NCBI RefSeq assembly: GCF_904846415.1
Contig: NZ_CAJHAR010000018.1
Span: 1-64,000 of the forward strand
Source of the DNA: Psychrobacter piscatorii
Lineage (GTDB): Bacteria; Pseudomonadota; Gammaproteobacteria; Pseudomonadales; Moraxellaceae
Direction of reading: 5' to 3'
DNA length: 64,000 nt
Below, piece by piece: positions 36,667-46,116 of this stretch. The position numbers were made by a program, and so were the translations under genes. Positions within the stretch are counted from its first letter, which is position 1, and every line of letters begins with the position of its first letter. The notes under the pieces were generated by a model. The model had not been told where the DNA came from. It searched no databases and saw only the letters and a program-made list of their open reading frames with translations.

Positions 36667-37983
36667 ATGACAAGTCCTAACGATAGCAATAAAGATAACA
36701 ACAGCGCTAACAATGAGGCGGGCAACAATACGTCTGAAAAACAAAACGGCATGTTGGCAGGTATCTTAGAGCGTGCAAGTAAGTCAGGCATCGGTCGTAA
36801 AAAATCAACACCTAACCCGGTTGAGTCGGCAGTCGCAAAAGATATGGCAGAGATTCACAGCAATCCTACCAAGCTGCGTTTGGCGTTTTTAGGTGGTGGT
36901 AGCTTTGGTACGGCAATGGCAAATTTGGCTGCGCGTAATGGCTGCGATGCTACGCTGTGGGTACGTAATAAACGTACTGTAAAAGCGATGGCAAAAACTC
37001 AAACTAATAAAAAATATCTGCCTGGCTACAAGCTTGATGACCGTTTGAAATACAGTCATGATCTGGCGGCTACCGTCAAAGACAAAGATATTATTTTTAT
37101 CGCCGTGCCGGGATTGGCTTTTCGCGAAACGGTAAAAAACATTGCGCCTTTGATCAGTGGGCAGTCTATCGTATCGCTGACCAAAGGGATGGAGAAAGAT
37201 ACCTTTGCCATGATGAGCGACATTATTAAAGAAGTGTTGCCTGAAGTGAATTTCGGTGTCATGTCAGGGCCAAACCTTGCCATAGAAATCATGAAAAACA
37301 TGCCGTCTGCCACGGTGATTGCAAGTGAGTCTGAGCCATTGCGTCATGCGGTCCAAGCGGCCTTACACAGTGCCTTCTTTAGAGTGTTCGCGAGTGATGA
37401 TGTACGCGGTGTCGAGCTTGGCGGCGCGCTCAAAAACATCTATGCCATCGCCATGGGTATGGCAGCTGCTTATGAAGTGGGTGAAAATACCAAAGCAATG
37501 ATTCTTACTCGTGCCTTAGCAGAGATGAGTCGTTTCGGTGTCGAAGAAGGGGCCAATCCGCTGACCTTTTTAGGTTTGTCAGGAGTAGGTGATCTATATG
37601 CCACTTGTAGCTCAGAGCTAAGCCGCAACTATCGTATTGGTAATATGCTAGGTCGCGGCATGAGTATTGATGCCGCAGTCAAAAAACTGGGTCAAACTGC
37701 TGAAGGAGTCAACACCATTCAGCAAGTCCACGAAAAAGCCACCAAAGCGGGCATCTATATGCCTATCACCCATGCGCTCTATGCAGTCATTTATGAAGAT
37801 AAAGCAGCGCTAGGCGTGGCACTACATTTGATGGAAGCTGGGTTCCGTAGTGATGTTGAGTTTGTGATGGCGCATGACCATAGCAATGCTGCGCTTACCG
37901 CTCATATGAAAAACTCAAGTAACAGCGCTAAAGACAATACCAAAGCCGATGCCAAAAGTAAAAATAGCGATGCTGATAAGTAA
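36667..37983 (+). CDS. gpsA: Glycerol-3-phosphate dehydrogenase [NAD(P)+] with polar tails
   Basis: Makes sn-glycerol-3-phosphate for phospholipid synthesis. It has 438 residues, about 100 more than E. coli GpsA. Residues 1-68 form an Asn/Ser/Lys-rich extension. The Rossmann fold then begins with LAFLGGGSFGTAMA, the catalytic region holds VSLTKGMEKD and GALKNIYAIAMGMA, and the last 25 residues are again Lys/Asp/Asn/Ser-rich. An internal Met at residue 60 lies close to the conserved start but has no ribosome site. It is followed closely by sixA and then gspL/gspM; the same order is, as I recall, common in Moraxellaceae. Confidence 0.95.
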   Translation: MTSPNDSNKDNNSANNEAGNNTSEKQNGMLAGILERASKSGIGRKKSTPNPVESAVAKDMAEIHSNPTKLRLAFLGGGSFGTAMANLAARNGCDATLWVRNKRTVKAMAKTQTNKKYLPGYKLDDRLKYSHDLAATVKDKDIIFIAVPGLAFRETVKNIAPLISGQSIVSLTKGMEKDTFAMMSDIIKEVLPEVNFGVMSGPNLAIEIMKNMPSATVIASESEPLRHAVQAALHSAFFRVFASDDVRGVELGGALKNIYAIAMGMAAAYEVGENTKAMILTRALAEMSRFGVEEGANPLTFLGLSGVGDLYATCSSELSRNYRIGNMLGRGMSIDAAVKKLGQTAEGVNTIQQVHEKATKAGIYMPITHALYAVIYEDKAALGVALHLMEAGFRSDVEFVMAHDHSNAALTAHMKNSSNSAKDNTKADAKSKNSDADK

Positions 37984-38043
37984 GATGTTCTATTAAAAGG
38001 TACTGTTGAGAGACAGTGCTAACTCCGCGCACCAAGGAAGGTT

Positions 38044-38502
38044 ATGAAAATTATATTAGTACGTCATGGTCAAGCCGAAGATGAGACGCGTCCAGATAGT
38101 GCGCGTCAGCTAACTGACTTTGGTCAACAGCAAGCGGCACAGACGGCAGAGTATGTGACCACACACTATCATCCAGATCGTTTTATCGTCAGTCCTTATG
38201 ATAGGGCGCAGCAGACACTGGCTGCATTCCAGTCGCGAATGCCAAAAGTACCTTCAACAGTGCAGGACAATATCACGCCCTCTGATGATGCCCGTCAGGC
38301 TTTAATGGATATTTCGAATATCGATGCAGAATGTCTGGTTGTTGTTTGTCATATGTCAATCGTCGCTTATATCGCAGGCTTGTTGACCGGTGATTATCCT
38401 GAGTCATTTTCTTTGGCAGAAGCCAGAGTGTTTGAAATGGATTTTGTCATGACTGGGATGGCCACTGAAGTGGATCGTTTTGTACCTGATCAACCATACT
38501 AG
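38044..38502 (+). CDS. sixA: Phosphohistidine phosphatase SixA
   Basis: Histidine phosphatase that removes phosphate from phosphohistidine, for example on HPt domains or the nitrogen PTS protein NPr in E. coli. It has 152 residues. The nucleophile is His8 in VRHGQAED, the second catalytic His is in VVCHMS near 103, and SPYDRAQQT supplies a phosphate-binding Arg. Ribosome site AAGGAAGG lies close before the ATG. It follows gpsA by 60 bases, so the two are probably co-transcribed. Confidence 0.92.
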   Translation: MKIILVRHGQAEDETRPDSARQLTDFGQQQAAQTAEYVTTHYHPDRFIVSPYDRAQQTLAAFQSRMPKVPSTVQDNITPSDDARQALMDISNIDAECLVVVCHMSIVAYIAGLLTGDYPESFSLAEARVFEMDFVMTGMATEVDRFVPDQPY

Positions 38503-38657
38503 GCTAGCCATTTCTTAGATAGGATGAATTCAGAATGAGGCAATCATGCCAATTAAGCGACTGGCTCAGCAGATAAAATGACTCAATCCTTTTTGAATAG
38601 TAGCACTGCTTCATCACAGTACTTTTATAACCGCAGCAATAATCGAGGACACGTTTA

Positions 38658-39953
38658 GTGTTACATGTTTGGTTACGAGCGCAGCATAGCCCGCTAGCTG
38701 TTTGGCACGAAGATGTACAGCAATGGCAGACGGTTGACGGTTGGCAACAGCTACAAACTATCTATGGTCATCATAAATCCAATGGCCAAAAGGCAATTTG
38801 TTTATATTTCCCCTCAAGTCATGTATTGCAAGTAGACACAGCGCTTAATACTGCTCAGCTCAAGCAGCTGGGTAATAGTGGTAAGCAGTATTTGTTTGAA
38901 GAAACCTCCCTAACACCAGTTGAACAATTGGTTATTCGCCAGTTGAGCCATGCTGATACGACGCAGCTATACGCATTGGCACAAAATGATATTGAGGCAT
39001 GGCAGCAAAGTGCTCAGCTCGTGGGTATGAATATAGTGGCACTACTGCCAGATTTCTTGTTACTGCCACCGCCAGAAGAAGGCGCAGGTCAGCAAGTGAC
39101 ATTGTATCAAGACGAGCATACTCTGTTATTGCGCCAATCATTGCGCCAAGGCATGGCTGTCAGCTATTTACCGTTGATTTTTGAGCGCTTTCCGCACTTA
39201 AGCGAAGTGATGTTGCTGAATTCTATTGAAACCAATAGCCTTGCTATCAGTGATTTAGCCGCTAATGAAATGGATAGTATGGGTATCAATAATATCCCAG
39301 CAACATCAGCGACAACCAGTTCTATGGCGCAAACGAAAGCGCTGATCGCCGATCACCAGCTGTTATTAACGAGCTTGCCCACGGCACCAGCGCCCATTGA
39401 CAACCCAGAACGTCATGCGCTGAACTTCTTTATCAAATCAACCGACTCACAGTTATCACCGTATTTACGGGTAGCAATGATGGTTGCGTTATCGGCTTTA
39501 GTACTACAGATGGCAACCGATGGGGTGCAGTGGTACAAGTATAATGAGGCAACAGCTGCCACCAAGACTGAAATAGCTGCGCAATATCAATCTTGGTTCG
39601 CTGATGAGCCGCTCAGTACTCGAACCAAGCTCCAAGTGCAATTACAACCAAAACTGCTTAGTGACAGCCAAGCACCGGCATCACACATGGCAGCGCTGTC
39701 AAAGATATCACCCTTAATCAAACAATCTTCATTGCGTGCACAGACACTTGTGATGCAACCATCCGCACTTAGTTTTACGCTCATTGCTCCTGATCGTGGC
39801 AGTTTGGATCAGTTCACGAGCACGCTAGTAGCGCAAGGTTTGAATGCCAAGCTTGCGCAAGTGAGTAGTAATGATCAAGGTCAATTTAGTGCCCAGGTCA
39901 CTGTGGATGTGGTGGAAAACAGCGATACGGCGAACACTCCAGCAGCATCATAA
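38658..39953 (+). CDS. gspL: Type II secretion system protein L
   Basis: Inner-membrane platform protein of the type II secretion system that links the GspE ATPase to GspF and GspM. It has 431 residues. The first 250 form the cytoplasmic actin-like domain (starting MLHVWLRAQHSPLAVW), one membrane helix lies near residues 270-290 (VAMMVALSALVLQMATDG), and a periplasmic ferredoxin-like domain ends the protein. The start is a GTG: GAGGA lies eight bases upstream of it. gspM follows 33 bases later. The other T2SS genes are not in this window. Confidence 0.93.
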   Translation: MLHVWLRAQHSPLAVWHEDVQQWQTVDGWQQLQTIYGHHKSNGQKAICLYFPSSHVLQVDTALNTAQLKQLGNSGKQYLFEETSLTPVEQLVIRQLSHADTTQLYALAQNDIEAWQQSAQLVGMNIVALLPDFLLLPPPEEGAGQQVTLYQDEHTLLLRQSLRQGMAVSYLPLIFERFPHLSEVMLLNSIETNSLAISDLAANEMDSMGINNIPATSATTSSMAQTKALIADHQLLLTSLPTAPAPIDNPERHALNFFIKSTDSQLSPYLRVAMMVALSALVLQMATDGVQWYKYNEATAATKTEIAAQYQSWFADEPLSTRTKLQVQLQPKLLSDSQAPASHMAALSKISPLIKQSSLRAQTLVMQPSALSFTLIAPDRGSLDQFTSTLVAQGLNAKLAQVSSNDQGQFSAQVTVDVVENSDTANTPAAS

Positions 39954-39986
39954 TTCATCAGAGTATTGGTAAGAAAAGGTCAAAAC

Positions 39987-40556
39987 ATGAAACGATTACA
40001 GCGCCGTACCAAACGCAGTGCAGCTGTCTCTGCAACCAATACCGAAACGCACGCATTCTCAGAGCGTATGAGCAGTTACCAAAATGTGCTATCAACGCGC
40101 TGGCAAGCGCTACCTCAACGTGATCAATTAGCGTTAGCCATCTTGTCCGTATTTTTGCTGTTGTTTATCGGCGGTTATGGCGGTTATAGCATTCATCAAG
40201 CGGCAAAAGAGAGTAAAAATGATTATCAGGAACAAGTGGCTGATTATTTTTGGTTGCGGGCGCAAGCAGGTAATATCGATAGTAATGCATTAAGTACTGG
40301 CAATAACGCTAATGGAGAGGCTGACATGCCGCCTGCCAATCGCATTAGTGCGCTGCTAAATACCACAGGAATTACAGATGCTCAGGTCGTTGCGGCTGGT
40401 GATTCGGTGCAGTTAAGCTTTATCCACCCCAGTCAAGCTGTCGTGAGTACCGCTCTTGGCAAGTTAGAGCAGCAAGGTTGGCAGTTCACGCAGTTGTCTA
40501 TGCAGCAAGACCTAACGAATAAATCTATCCAAGTGCAAGCCACTGTCACTTTATAA
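39987..40556 (+). CDS. gspM: Type II secretion system protein M
   Basis: Partner of GspL in the inner-membrane platform. From the ATG at 39987, which has AAAAGG seven bases upstream, it has 189 residues. The N-terminus is basic and cytoplasmic, the helix LALAILSVFLLLFIGGYGGYS at about 42-62 crosses the membrane, and a small periplasmic domain follows. It is paired with gspL, the usual order. Sequence conservation of GspM is low, so the call rests on topology, size and neighbour. Confidence 0.9.
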   Translation: MKRLQRRTKRSAAVSATNTETHAFSERMSSYQNVLSTRWQALPQRDQLALAILSVFLLLFIGGYGGYSIHQAAKESKNDYQEQVADYFWLRAQAGNIDSNALSTGNNANGEADMPPANRISALLNTTGITDAQVVAAGDSVQLSFIHPSQAVVSTALGKLEQQGWQFTQLSMQQDLTNKSIQVQATVTL

Positions 40557-40825
40557 CTTGATACTGTTTAGTAGCAGGTATGGGCTTAATAGTAGAATAT
40601 AAGTAACAGAACATGATATGTTCCAATTCAATTTATCGGTAACTTGCTTTTCAAATGGTATTTTGAGTTAGATGTCATTGAAAAGCTTTTTATCTGTCAC
40701 CATTAAACATTTATTAGCCACTGCTAACGATAGATATTTAGCATACAGCACTTTCTTAATAACGATACTGATGAGCATAGTTTTCAGCAGACAAGATTAC
40801 TGACCAGCAAGGACAACGCAAACCA

Positions 40826-41239
40826 ATGAGTGACAGTATGAGCAACGATAAGCGCCGTTCTTTAACCATTTATAATCACATCACTTATTTCTTATACGTG
40901 ATTAGCTATTTTACCGCTGGTCTGCTGTGGATCGTGCCGATTGTGATGAATTATGCCAAGCGCCACGATGCTGATGGCACATGGTTATCCACGCATTTTG
41001 ATTGGCAAATCAAAACGTTTTGGTACAGTATCGTTTGGTTTATTATTGGTATTGTCATCACTGCTTTTGCTTTAGGTGGTTTTGGCGTGAGTATGCTAGC
41101 TGATAGTGGCAATATCGCTATTGGTTCGACGTTACTGGCTGGCTTTGGTTTGTTGATTGTGACATTCACCTTTATCTGGCATTTATATCGAATTATACGT
41201 GGTTGGATTGCACTCACTGACGGCCGCCCAGTACCTTAA
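40826..41239 (+). CDS. Small membrane protein (DUF4870-like)
   Basis: Inner-membrane protein of 137 residues and unknown function. It has three or four hydrophobic helices (YFLYVISYFTAGLLWIVPIV, SIVWFIIGIVITAFAL, LLAGFGLLIVTFTFIWHLY). The segments THFDWQIKTFWYS and YRIIRGWIALTDGRPVP are typical of a family of small membrane proteins, DUF4870-like. A weak AAGGA site is ten bases upstream. It sits alone between gspM and pyrD. Confidence 0.8.
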   Translation: MSDSMSNDKRRSLTIYNHITYFLYVISYFTAGLLWIVPIVMNYAKRHDADGTWLSTHFDWQIKTFWYSIVWFIIGIVITAFALGGFGVSMLADSGNIAIGSTLLAGFGLLIVTFTFIWHLYRIIRGWIALTDGRPVP

Positions 41240-41467
41240 TACGATGCCGTAGTTGTCTTTCGCTGTTGATTCAGCTGAGCTTAAAAGACAGTGAACTATT
41301 ATTGCTATCTAATAAATGCTGATTGATATGCGCTGACGGCGGGTTAAATGTGGAAATTTACCGTGTGAAACTTTGCTCTTGTTTCTGTTAAGCTGATATA
41401 ATCGCTCCGCCTGATTTCACTCATATTCTTTATCCACTATTTCTTTCGAGCAGGGTCCGCCATCACT

Positions 41468-42502
41468 ATGTCTTATGCCTTACTTCGTCCTTTTTTGTTT
41501 AATATGGATCCCGAACACGCCCATGAGATGACTTTATCTTTATTGGATAAAGCACATAAAGCGCGTGTTTTAGGTTTGGCGTATGGTCAGTCGATGCAGC
41601 CTACTGACTGTATGGGATTGCAGTTCTCTAATCCAGTGGGTCTGGCAGCAGGACTGGATAAAAACGGTGACTACATTGACGCGTTGGCTGAGCTGGGTTT
41701 TGGTTTTATAGAAGTAGGTACGGTCACGCCAAGGCCGCAAGCAGGCAACGATAAGCCAAGACTGTTTAGAATCAAGCAAGCAGACGCCATCATCAACCGT
41801 ATGGGCTTTAACAATGAAGGCGTTGATTATCTGATTGATAATGTCAAACGCTGCAAATACAAAGGCAATATCGGTATCAACATTGGTAAAAATGCCGACA
41901 CGCCAGTAGAGCAAGCCGCTGATGATTATGTCTATTGCTTGGAACGTGTGTATCCGCACGCCTCATATATCACGGTAAATATCTCATCGCCAAACACCAA
42001 AAATTTACGTGACTTGCAAAGTGGTGAGGCTTTGACCCAGCTGATGGATACAATTAAAAACCGTCACAGTCAACTAGCCACCGAATATGGTTTTTATGTG
42101 CCATTGGTGCTCAAGGTTGCACCTGACCTAGAGCCACTGCAAGTTGACTATATCTCACAGCAGTTATTAGACTTTGAAATTGACGGCTTGATTGCAACCA
42201 ATACGACACTGAGCCGCGTGGGTGTCGAAGACTTGCGTGATGGCGATCAAATGGGCGGCTTGTCAGGTCGTCCGGTGAGCCACATTAGTACCCAGATTTT
42301 ACAACAGTTCTCTGATCAGCTAGATGGTAAAGTTGCTTTGATAGGGGTGGGTGGCATCGATAGTGGTGCCAAAGCCGTCAAAAAAATCGAAGCAGGTGCG
42401 GACATGGTACAGCTCTATACAGGTCTTATATATAGAGGACCTGGGCTAGTACAGTCTTGTATTCAAGCAATCGGTGGCTATTATGATGCCATGGAAAGCT
42501 AG
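41468..42502 (+). CDS. pyrD: Dihydroorotate dehydrogenase (quinone), class 2
   Basis: Membrane-associated flavoenzyme of pyrimidine synthesis that passes electrons to ubiquinone. It has 344 residues. The N-terminal helices ([19 protein letters not shown]) bind the membrane and quinone. The FMN barrel starts with [15 protein letters not shown], the catalytic Ser lies in [15 protein letters not shown], and the end [14 protein letters not shown] binds FMN. cvpA begins 31 bases after it, so pyrD-cvpA may be one transcript. Confidence 0.97.
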   Translation: MSYALLRPFLFNMDPEHAHEMTLSLLDKAHKARVLGLAYGQSMQPTDCMGLQFSNPVGLAAGLDKNGDYIDALAELGFGFIEVGTVTPRPQAGNDKPRLFRIKQADAIINRMGFNNEGVDYLIDNVKRCKYKGNIGINIGKNADTPVEQAADDYVYCLERVYPHASYITVNISSPNTKNLRDLQSGEALTQLMDTIKNRHSQLATEYGFYVPLVLKVAPDLEPLQVDYISQQLLDFEIDGLIATNTTLSRVGVEDLRDGDQMGGLSGRPVSHISTQILQQFSDQLDGKVALIGVGGIDSGAKAVKKIEAGADMVQLYTGLIYRGPGLVQSCIQAIGGYYDAMES

Positions 42503-42532
42503 TCAAATGAATGAGATGGTGAGGCGCAAAAT

Positions 42533-43030
42533 ATGAGCGGTCTAGATATTGTGATTGCTATTGTTGTCTTGATTGGTTTGTGGCGCGGTTTTCAAGTTGG
42601 CCTGATCAAAACAGCTGTTGGCTTAGTAGGCTGGTTTATCGCTCTTATCGCTGCGACCCGGCTCGCAGGATCGGTGTCGCCTCAATTATCTGGTATCGTG
42701 CAAAGCCCAGTGCTACAAATGGCCATGGCCTTTTTGCTAGTGGTGATTGTGATATTGGCGATCATGCACTTGGTGGCTTTTGTATTCTCAGGTGTGCTCA
42801 AAACCCTACGGTTGAGCGTGGTCGATAAAATGGCAGGCGGGGTGCTTGGTGCTGCCAAAAATGTACTCATGGTATTGGTTGTGTTAAGTGTGAGTGCGCC
42901 ACTACTAGTACAAATGCCGCAATGGCAAACCTCAGTGTTGGCCCCTGAGCTGATGCCTTATGCGCCTATGGGTAAAGCATTGGTGTCAGATGTGTTGGGC
43001 ATGGCTTGGGATCAAGTCAATCAGTCGTAA
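42533..43030 (+). CDS. cvpA: CvpA family membrane protein
   Basis: Inner-membrane protein of the CvpA family (named for colicin V production; in E. coli it lies upstream of purF). It has 165 residues and four hydrophobic helices, with the N-terminal GLDIVIAIVVLIGLWRGFQVGLIKT typical of the family. It stands directly after pyrD and before purF. Its true role is unresolved; links to envelope stress resistance have been reported for relatives. Confidence 0.9.
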   Translation: MSGLDIVIAIVVLIGLWRGFQVGLIKTAVGLVGWFIALIAATRLAGSVSPQLSGIVQSPVLQMAMAFLLVVIVILAIMHLVAFVFSGVLKTLRLSVVDKMAGGVLGAAKNVLMVLVVLSVSAPLLVQMPQWQTSVLAPELMPYAPMGKALVSDVLGMAWDQVNQS

Positions 43031-43060
43031 TTTTCTATTGTTCTAATTCTTTTTATACTT

Positions 43061-43074
43061 CTAAACGTTTGCAT
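43061..43074. promoter_or_regulatory. PurR-box-like palindrome upstream of purF
   Basis: CTAAACGTTTGCAT is close to the E. coli PurR operator core GCAAACGTTTGC, with the right half matching best. It lies 165-180 bases before the purF ATG. Whether this organism has a PurR that binds it is not known, so the call is tentative. Confidence 0.35.
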
Positions 43075-43237
43075 GTGTCACTGATCATCGAAAACAGATG
43101 ATTAAAAATTATCATGAAGTTTCTTACAAAATCATCAGGTTAGCGGTGGACGACAGTGCGTGATTTTAGCCACATACTGTCAGCAGTTTTGCCGTTATTG
43201 TCGTACTAATGTATGAGTTAAAATAGGATATAGCTAT

Positions 43238-44773
43238 ATGTGTGGAGTCATTGGAGTTGCAGCTCATGAGCCAGTCAATCAGATACTTTATGACGGCTTA
43301 ACGATGCTACAGCATCGCGGGCAAGATGCAGCAGGTATTGTCACTTTGCAAGATGGTCGACTTTACCTACGTAAAGAAAACGGTATGGTACGTGACGTAT
43401 TTATGAATCGTCATATGATGAAGTTGGTCGGTAAGTTTGGTATCGGTCACGTTCGTTACCCAACCGCTGGTACTTCTAGTAGCGCTGAAGCTCAGCCATT
43501 TTATGTTAACTCACCTTATGGTATCACGCTTGCGCACAATGGTAACTTGACCAATGCTGAGAGTCTGGCCAAATCTTTATATATCGAAGATCGTCGCCAT
43601 CTCAATACCGATTCAGATTCTGAAGTGCTACTGAACGTACTCGCACATGAGATGCAAAATCTAGGTAAGACGCATCCAACAGCTGATGACATCTTTGAAG
43701 CAGTAAAAGCCGTCTATAGACGCTGTGAAGGTGCTTATGGCGTTGTGGCCTTGATTACTGGTCATGGATTACTCGCGTTCCGCGATCCAAACGGTATCCG
43801 TCCGCTTATCTTTGGTAAGCGCATGGCAGAAAACGGTGGCACCGAGTATATGGTCGCCTCTGAATCAGTCGCATTGACAGGTTCTGGCTTCACTATCGTT
43901 CGTGATGTAAAACCAGGCGAAGCTATTTTTATTGATTTGAACCATAAGCTGCATACGCATCAATGCGTAGCGCCAAAAGAATATACGCCTTGTATCTTTG
44001 AGTATGTTTATTTTGCCCGTCCAGATTCTATTATGGACAATATCTCAGTTTATAAATCACGCCTACGTATGGGTGAAAAATTGGCTGACAAAATCCTTGC
44101 AGAGTGGGGCGAGGATCATGATATTGACGTGGTCATCCCGATTCCAGATACGTCACGTACCTCAGCGATGGAGCTGGCGTTAAAAATGAATGTCAAGTAC
44201 CGTGAAGGGTTTATGAAAAACCGCTATATCGGTCGTACGTTTATCATGCCAGGTCAGCAGCAGCGCAAAAAATCCGTTCGTCAAAAGCTAAGCGCGGTGC
44301 CGTTAGAGTTTAAAGGCAAAAACGTGCTGTTGGTTGATGACTCAATCGTTCGTGGTACGACGTGTCATGAGATCATTCAAATGGCGCGTGATGCAGGTGC
44401 TAATAAGGTGTTTTTTGCGAGTGCCGCGCCACCAGTGAAGTTTCCAAACGTATACGGTATTGATATGCCAGTGCGTACCGAGCTGATTGCTTCAGGTAAT
44501 AGTGTTGAGGAAGTACGTGAGATCATTGGCGCTGACCGTTTGATATTCCAAGATTTAGACGATCTGATCGATGCTGTCAAAGATACCAAGCACAGCAGAG
44601 TCGAAGGGTTTGATTGTGCTGTATTTAATGGCTGCTACATCACGGGCCAAATCAATGAAGCGTATCTTGATCACTTGCAAGAGCAGCGTAATGATACGGC
44701 TAAAACTGGCAAGAAAGGCGTGCAAATAGTAGCGGATACACCTGTGGATATGATGGGTGTTGAAGAGCTTTAA
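43238..44773 (+). CDS. purF: Amidophosphoribosyltransferase
   Basis: First committed enzyme of purine synthesis, which moves ammonia from glutamine to PRPP. It has 511 residues. The protein starts MCGVIGVA, so Cys2 becomes the N-terminal nucleophile after Met removal. The glutaminase half shows [10 protein letters not shown] and the phosphoribosyl half the PRPP motif [13 protein letters not shown]. An AGGA site is nine bases upstream. cvpA lies ahead, as in many gammaproteobacteria. Confidence 0.98.
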   Translation: MCGVIGVAAHEPVNQILYDGLTMLQHRGQDAAGIVTLQDGRLYLRKENGMVRDVFMNRHMMKLVGKFGIGHVRYPTAGTSSSAEAQPFYVNSPYGITLAHNGNLTNAESLAKSLYIEDRRHLNTDSDSEVLLNVLAHEMQNLGKTHPTADDIFEAVKAVYRRCEGAYGVVALITGHGLLAFRDPNGIRPLIFGKRMAENGGTEYMVASESVALTGSGFTIVRDVKPGEAIFIDLNHKLHTHQCVAPKEYTPCIFEYVYFARPDSIMDNISVYKSRLRMGEKLADKILAEWGEDHDIDVVIPIPDTSRTSAMELALKMNVKYREGFMKNRYIGRTFIMPGQQQRKKSVRQKLSAVPLEFKGKNVLLVDDSIVRGTTCHEIIQMARDAGANKVFFASAAPPVKFPNVYGIDMPVRTELIASGNSVEEVREIIGADRLIFQDLDDLIDAVKDTKHSRVEGFDCAVFNGCYITGQINEAYLDHLQEQRNDTAKTGKKGVQIVADTPVDMMGVEEL

Positions 44774-44805
44774 GTCAGATAGCGATAAATATATTGCTTG
44801 AAAAT

Positions 44806-44842
44806 AAAAAGCTGGACTCTTAATAGAGTCCAGCTTTTTTTT
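44806..44842 (+). terminator. Terminator of purF
   Basis: AAAAAGCTGGACTCT pairs fully with AGAGTCCAGCTTTTT around TAAT and ends in a longer T-run. Confidence 0.9.
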
Positions 44843-44895
44843 ACCAAAAATACCAGTAAAATTAATACTGGGTGTTGGTATAAGGTAGGATGCTG

Positions 44896-45255
44896 CTAAG
44901 TCAAAAAGTTGGTAAATATCCAGACAAAACCATTGATCGCGGCAATACCGACAACCATGCTAACCAAGAGCTGGCGGCTAATATGATAAATAAAAAGTAC
45001 CAATATAAGCGCACAAACCTGGGCCATTAACAGATGTAGTTCAGGATCACTCAAGGCAATATCCACTGGCAAGTTCTGATATGACAGACTGGTTAAGATA
45101 AGTAAGACCATTACCGATAGGGGAAGACTTTCATTCAGTCGATGTAGCCAAGGCGTATCTAAAACTTTTCTAGGGATTAATGCTGGCAATGCACGAGTGA
45201 TGAACGTCACCGCTGCCATGGCAAGCGTCGCAAAAATAAGATAACTACTGGTCAT
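44896..45255 (-). CDS. azlD: Branched-chain amino acid exporter small subunit, AzlD family
   Basis: Small hydrophobic subunit of a LIV-E type exporter for leucine, isoleucine and valine. It has 119 residues and about four membrane helices. FITRALPALIPRKVLDTPWLHRLNESLPLSVMVL is the AzlD core region by pattern (shown here in part: FITRALPALIPRK). Its start overlaps the 3' end of azlC by 11 bases, so translation is probably coupled. It is convergent with purF across the purF terminator. Confidence 0.9.
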   Translation of the reverse strand: MTSSYLIFATLAMAAVTFITRALPALIPRKVLDTPWLHRLNESLPLSVMVLLILTSLSYQNLPVDIALSDPELHLLMAQVCALILVLFIYHISRQLLVSMVVGIAAINGFVWIFTNFLT

Positions 45256-45976
45256 GACGCTCTCCTATATTTTGACGCTGCATCCAAAATCCACGCACCA
45301 AAATCATCAACATACAGATAGTGATAGCCACCAATAACAACCAATCACTAGTGAATAAAGACGCGACAATCAAGCCAATCACAGCGATGCCAATAGGAAA
45401 ATAACGTTTAATACTTTGGAATTGTTCATATGCCAAAATCGCAAACAGACAAACCAAAGCAAAATCCAAATGTGGAATTAAGTCACTAAGCGTACTTCCA
45501 ATCATCACGCCAATGGCACTCGCGAGCACCCACCAGCTTTGGTTAAATAAGCTAATCGGAAGTATGAGTGCTTGTCGTGACTCGTTTGGCAAACTGGTCA
45601 TGACTGAAAAAGTCTCGTCAGTCAGGGCAAATAAGCAATACGTTTTTGCCAGTTTATGTTTTGGTAGATATTGCAATAACGGCATACCATAAAACACGTG
45701 GCGTAAATTAATGGCGGCGATATTGGTCGCGATGTTACCGATCGGTAGGCCAGCGCTGAGCATTGGCAAACAAGCATATTGAGCCGCTCCAGCATAGAGC
45801 ACAATGCTAAGCATAATCGTTGCCCATACAGGAATACCAGCAACTTGTGCCAGTACACCAAAGGCAATGCCAGCAGGCAGATATCCCATCGCAACGGGCA
45901 AGCTTTTTTTGAAGCCCTCAGCCCAATCGTGAGTGCGTTCTTGTTGATGACTGAGTTCGTTTGAATGAGTGGTCAC
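45245..45976 (-). CDS. azlC: Branched-chain amino acid exporter large subunit, AzlC family
   Basis: Large subunit of the branched-chain amino acid exporter. It has 243 residues with about seven membrane helices. The early block LPVAMGYLPAGIAFGVLAQVAG (read in part: AMGYLPAGIAFGVLA) and AINLRHVFYGMPL are typical of AzlC. It forms a two-gene operon with azlD, which it overlaps. No regulator of the Lrp or AzlB type is next to it. Confidence 0.92.
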   Translation of the reverse strand: MTTHSNELSHQQERTHDWAEGFKKSLPVAMGYLPAGIAFGVLAQVAGIPVWATIMLSIVLYAGAAQYACLPMLSAGLPIGNIATNIAAINLRHVFYGMPLLQYLPKHKLAKTYCLFALTDETFSVMTSLPNESRQALILPISLFNQSWWVLASAIGVMIGSTLSDLIPHLDFALVCLFAILAYEQFQSIKRYFPIGIAVIGLIVASLFTSDWLLLVAITICMLMILVRGFWMQRQNIGERHDQ

Positions 45977-46116
45977 ATGGCATCCTAAATTTTCTTACAC
46001 TATTTTATAAACGGATTGTTTTACACTTAAAAATAAACACTGTATTGCGTCAAAATGGTATGTGATGGCTGTATGATAAACGACTGTGTGATCAGTGGCT
46101 GTACAATAAAAAATGT

